This document shows positions 6,743-8,706 of a stretch of 8,706 nt of DNA, one piece after another. Below the pieces are notes generated by a model, which was not told where the DNA came from, searched no databases, and saw nothing but the letters and a program-made list of their open reading frames with translations. This DNA comes from Candidatus Thorarchaeota archaeon (GTDB lineage Archaea > Asgardarchaeota > Thorarchaeia > Thorarchaeales > Thorarchaeaceae): positions 1 through 8,706 of the forward strand of contig DAOWDY010000066.1 of NCBI GenBank assembly GCA_030638785.1, in the 5' to 3' direction. Positions within the stretch are counted from its first letter, which is position 1, and every line of letters begins with the position of its first letter. The position numbers were made by a program, and so were the translations under genes.

Positions 6743-8101
6743 TCACTCCTTTGTGATGATGTCAACATCCTTGAAGACAATCTCTGGAGCAATCACGGTC
6801 TGCATATTCCGAGGTGTCTTCGCTACTTCTACAACCTGTTTGAGTAGATCGTAGATATTTCCAGATATCATGAGACCATGTACTGCCCCAACCATCTTTC
6901 CATTCTCAATAAGAATTGCAGGATTTCCCACGATACTGAAATCTCCGGATTCTGGATTTGAGGAATGTGCTCCCTGAACTCCACGGATATAGTATCCGTA
7001 ATCAATCTCAGAAACAATGTCCTCAAACTCACGTGTACCTGGTTCAACTATGATGTTGGATGTGGACACCTCAACAAGACCCTGACGCTTGTTTCGTTTT
7101 GCATTTCCTGTACTCTTTACACCCATCCGTTGAGCCCAATAGTGGTCCCATATGAACGAACGTAGGACTCCGTTTTCAATGATGGGCGTTCTCTGACGTG
7201 GAACACCTTCATCATCCGCTTCGGAGGCATTTATCCCACGACTATCAGTACCGTCGTCCACTATGGTGATTAACTCTGAAGCAATCTTTTCTCCAAGCTT
7301 GTCACCAATCTTTGATTTTCCTCTTGCAACATTGTCTCCACGAATGGACTCAAACAGGGTGAATTGCATGAGTTGGCCATAGGCTGAAGGATGCATGATG
7401 ATGGTGTGCTTACCACTTTTCCCTTGAGCTGTGATCTTTACTATTCGTATAGTCGATACAAGTTCATCTACAACACGATCAATTTCAAGTTCGATTCCAC
7501 GACGAACATCAAGAGAGAAGACACTTGGAGTCATTCCAGATTCGATTGGTTCTACACCAGCCACATAGACGAATGCAACTGTACCTTTCTCAGCATGCTC
7601 AACACCATTACTGTTAGCATAGGCCGCAACTATGTCAATCGCTCCTGAACCGCCAAATCCTGCAATAAGTCCAGGTTGTTCTGATACACTCTTCTGAACA
7701 ATTTCAGTGGAAATTTCAGCTACCCTTGATGCTTCGACCTTTGTAACTGATTCGTCCCAAAGACCTTCAATCGTAGAATATGTTGATGGCTCAGGGAGAG
7801 AACTCCAGTTTTCGTCTTCAGTAGTTGCTCTAGCAGCTGCAAGAGCTAATTCCAGGGCTTCCTTTGTGGCGTCCTTGGTGGGAATGTTTGTGAAAGCAGA
7901 ACCAATCTTCTTGCCGATAAAGACTCGAATCGCAATCCCACTCTCAGATGTTAGTTCAACACTGCTAACCTGACCCATTTCTATATTTGATGCTAGATTG
8001 TTGGATTCTTCTGCTTGAACCTCTATAGCATCTGCTCCAAGACTTTTACCTTCTTTAACGATGTATTTACAGAGTTCAAGTAATTCTTTCTTTGCAATCA
8101 T
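6743..8101 (-). CDS. pmbA: PmbA/TldE, metal-free partner subunit of the TldD-TldE protease
   Basis: The protein has 452 residues, the usual length for the PmbA/TldE family. In characterised bacteria TldD and TldE form a cytoplasmic complex that cleaves unfolded peptides, for example microcin B17 precursor and CcdA in E. coli. Visible family marks are DDEGVPRQRTPIIENGVL (296-313), GNAKRNKR (332-339), GYYIRGVQGAHSSNPESGDFS (near 369-389), PAILIENGKMVGAV (394-407) and the C-terminal APEIVFKD (438-445). Where TldD carries HExxxH, this protein reads FESIRG (250-255). Both His are replaced, as expected for the non-metal subunit. The ATG at 8101 is chosen over one at 8200 because GGAGGG sits just upstream, the N-terminus MIAKKELLEL fits the family, and the longer form would add 33 residues overlapping tldD. 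One nucleotide separates it from the tldD stop, so the two are surely an operon. A hairpin with a T-rich tract follows the stop. Confidence 0.95.
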   Translation of the reverse strand: MIAKKELLELCKYIVKEGKSLGADAIEVQAEESNNLASNIEMGQVSSVELTSESGIAIRVFIGKKIGSAFTNIPTKDATKEALELALAAARATTEDENWSSLPEPSTYSTIEGLWDESVTKVEASRVAEISTEIVQKSVSEQPGLIAGFGGSGAIDIVAAYANSNGVEHAEKGTVAFVYVAGVEPIESGMTPSVFSLDVRRGIELEIDRVVDELVSTIRIVKITAQGKSGKHTIIMHPSAYGQLMQFTLFESIRGDNVARGKSKIGDKLGEKIASELITIVDDGTDSRGINASEADDEGVPRQRTPIIENGVLRSFIWDHYWAQRMGVKSTGNAKRNKRQGLVEVSTSNIIVEPGTREFEDIVSEIDYGYYIRGVQGAHSSNPESGDFSIVGNPAILIENGKMVGAVHGLMISGNIYDLLKQVVEVAKTPRNMQTVIAPEIVFKDVDIITKE

Positions 8102-8117
8102 TCTAATTTTTCCCTCC
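8102..8117 (-). promoter_or_regulatory. Ribosome binding site deciding the pmbA start
   Basis: On the minus strand GGAGGG lies at 8117-8112, about 10 nt before the ATG at 8101 and inside the last codons of tldD. It supports the ATG at 8101 over the longer reading that starts at 8200. Confidence 0.75.
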
Positions 8118-8706
8118 AAAGGTAATACCACCTTGTGCAAACCGTATATCGGGTCCGCCAGCAGCAACAAATGCTTCCTGCCCTTTTCCACATCTCCCAA
8201 GTTCCCAGGGAAAATCGTCCTTAGAGATACCCTCTATCTTGAAGAGGGAATCTGTTGCAATTCCAGAGATAGAGAGATCCATTACTGGTTTTCCTATCTC
8301 ACCATTCACAATCTCATATGCTTCCTGGATTCCAACTTGGAAGCTGGCGTTCATATGAGCTTGGCCGCCACGGAAATCAGCGCAGTAGTATCCAAAATCA
8401 ATACCCTCAAAGAGTTCTTCCTTGGAGAAATCACCCGTATCAAAGAAAGTATTTCTCATTCGGATAATTGGTTGGTGCCGATAAGTCTCTGCTCGAGCAT
8501 TGCCCGTTACTCTCTGTCCGAGCTTTTCTGCGTATTCTCGGTTGGTCATCAGTTCTGTCAGAACTGAATCCTTGATGATTTCAACCTGAGATGGTTTCAT
8601 ACCTTCATCATCATAGGGAGTAGTACCCAAATTGCCTTCGAGTGTACCATCATCAATCATATTTACACCATCTGCTGCTACAACTTCACCAACTTTTCCA
8701 TTGAAA
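8103..8706 (-). CDS. tldD: TldD, metalloprotease subunit of the TldD-TldE complex; C-terminal part, 5' end outside window
   Basis: The last 200 residues are visible and the frame stays open to base 8706; the ATG at 8660 is internal. The fragment opens with FNGKVGEVV and continues through DDGTL, DDEG, TGNARAETY, the RMRNTFF element and GIDFGYYCADFRGGQ. It ends with CGKGQEAF, GGPDIRFAQGGITFGG and N. These match the C-terminal half of E. coli TldD in order and spacing as I recall it. By that alignment the zinc-binding HExxxH motif lies only about 20 residues upstream of the visible edge, so it cannot be checked here. TldD supplies the active site of the TldD-TldE peptidase. The last codons (GGA GGG AAA AAT TAG) also contain the ribosome binding site for pmbA, which makes coupled translation likely. 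Confidence 0.94.
   Translation of the reverse strand, partial: FNGKVGEVVAADGVNMIDDGTLEGNLGTTPYDDEGMKPSQVEIIKDSVLTELMTNREYAEKLGQRVTGNARAETYRHQPIIRMRNTFFDTGDFSKEELFEGIDFGYYCADFRGGQAHMNASFQVGIQEAYEIVNGEIGKPVMDLSISGIATDSLFKIEGISKDDFPWELGRCGKGQEAFVAAGGPDIRFAQGGITFGGKN

Noticed and set aside
8102..8200. A longer N-terminus for pmbA starting at 8200
   Set aside because: It would overlap tldD by about 100 bp, adds 33 residues unlike the family, and ignores the GGAGGG placed before the ATG at 8101.
8061..8567. 168-codon plus-strand open frame
   Set aside because: It lies opposite tldD and pmbA, has no recognisable domain, and is best explained as the antisense shadow of those genes.
8658..8660. ATG at 8660 as the start of the tldD gene
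   Set aside because: The frame is open to 8706 and the upstream residues FNGKVGEVV match TldD just after its metal site.
1..8706. Insertion sequences, CRISPR arrays, tRNA or rRNA genes
   Set aside because: No transposase, spaced direct repeats, cloverleaf or ribosomal RNA sequence could be recognised by reading either strand.

Overview
The window reads as a piece of an archaeal chromosome. It has moderate GC (low-to-mid 40s % by eye), closely packed genes, Shine-Dalgarno-led starts, and large secreted subtilases anchored by one C-terminal membrane helix. The TldD/PmbA pair and the anchored, Ig-decorated subtilases would suit an Asgard (for example Thorarchaeota-like) or other mesophilic archaeon. 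That placement is an inference; no marker gene is present to fix the lineage.

Layout: (1) bases 1-2190, plus strand: the 3' part of a large subtilisin-family (S8) serine protease, cut by the left edge. It carries a GATase-like domain, an Ig-like stalk, one transmembrane helix and a short basic tail. (2) 2180-3463, minus strand: an FAD/NAD(P)-dependent pyridine nucleotide-disulfide oxidoreductase-fold protein whose end overlaps the end of the first gene by 11 bp. (3) 3467-6634, minus strand: a complete secreted S8 protease of 1055 residues with signal peptide, full catalytic tetrad, acidic EF-hand-like loops, a beta-rich insert inside the catalytic domain, and a C-terminal membrane anchor. It lies 3 bp upstream of the oxidoreductase gene. 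(4) 6635-6742: a 108-bp intergenic region with a hairpin/T-rich terminator for the upstream unit and a putative promoter for the protease-oxidoreductase unit. (5) 6743-8101, minus strand: pmbA (tldE). (6) 8103-8706, minus strand: the C-terminal half of tldD, cut by the right edge. tldD and pmbA are separated by 1 nt.

There are therefore two minus-strand transcription units: tldD-pmbA, then subtilase-oxidoreductase. They converge on a plus-strand subtilase. Two cell-surface proteases and one cytoplasmic protease complex sit in under 9 kb, a proteolysis-rich neighbourhood. The most notable observation is that the plus-strand subtilase resembles eukaryotic site-1 protease (MBTPS1) in domain order and in several sequence patches along its length. 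That rests on recall of the family, not on a search.
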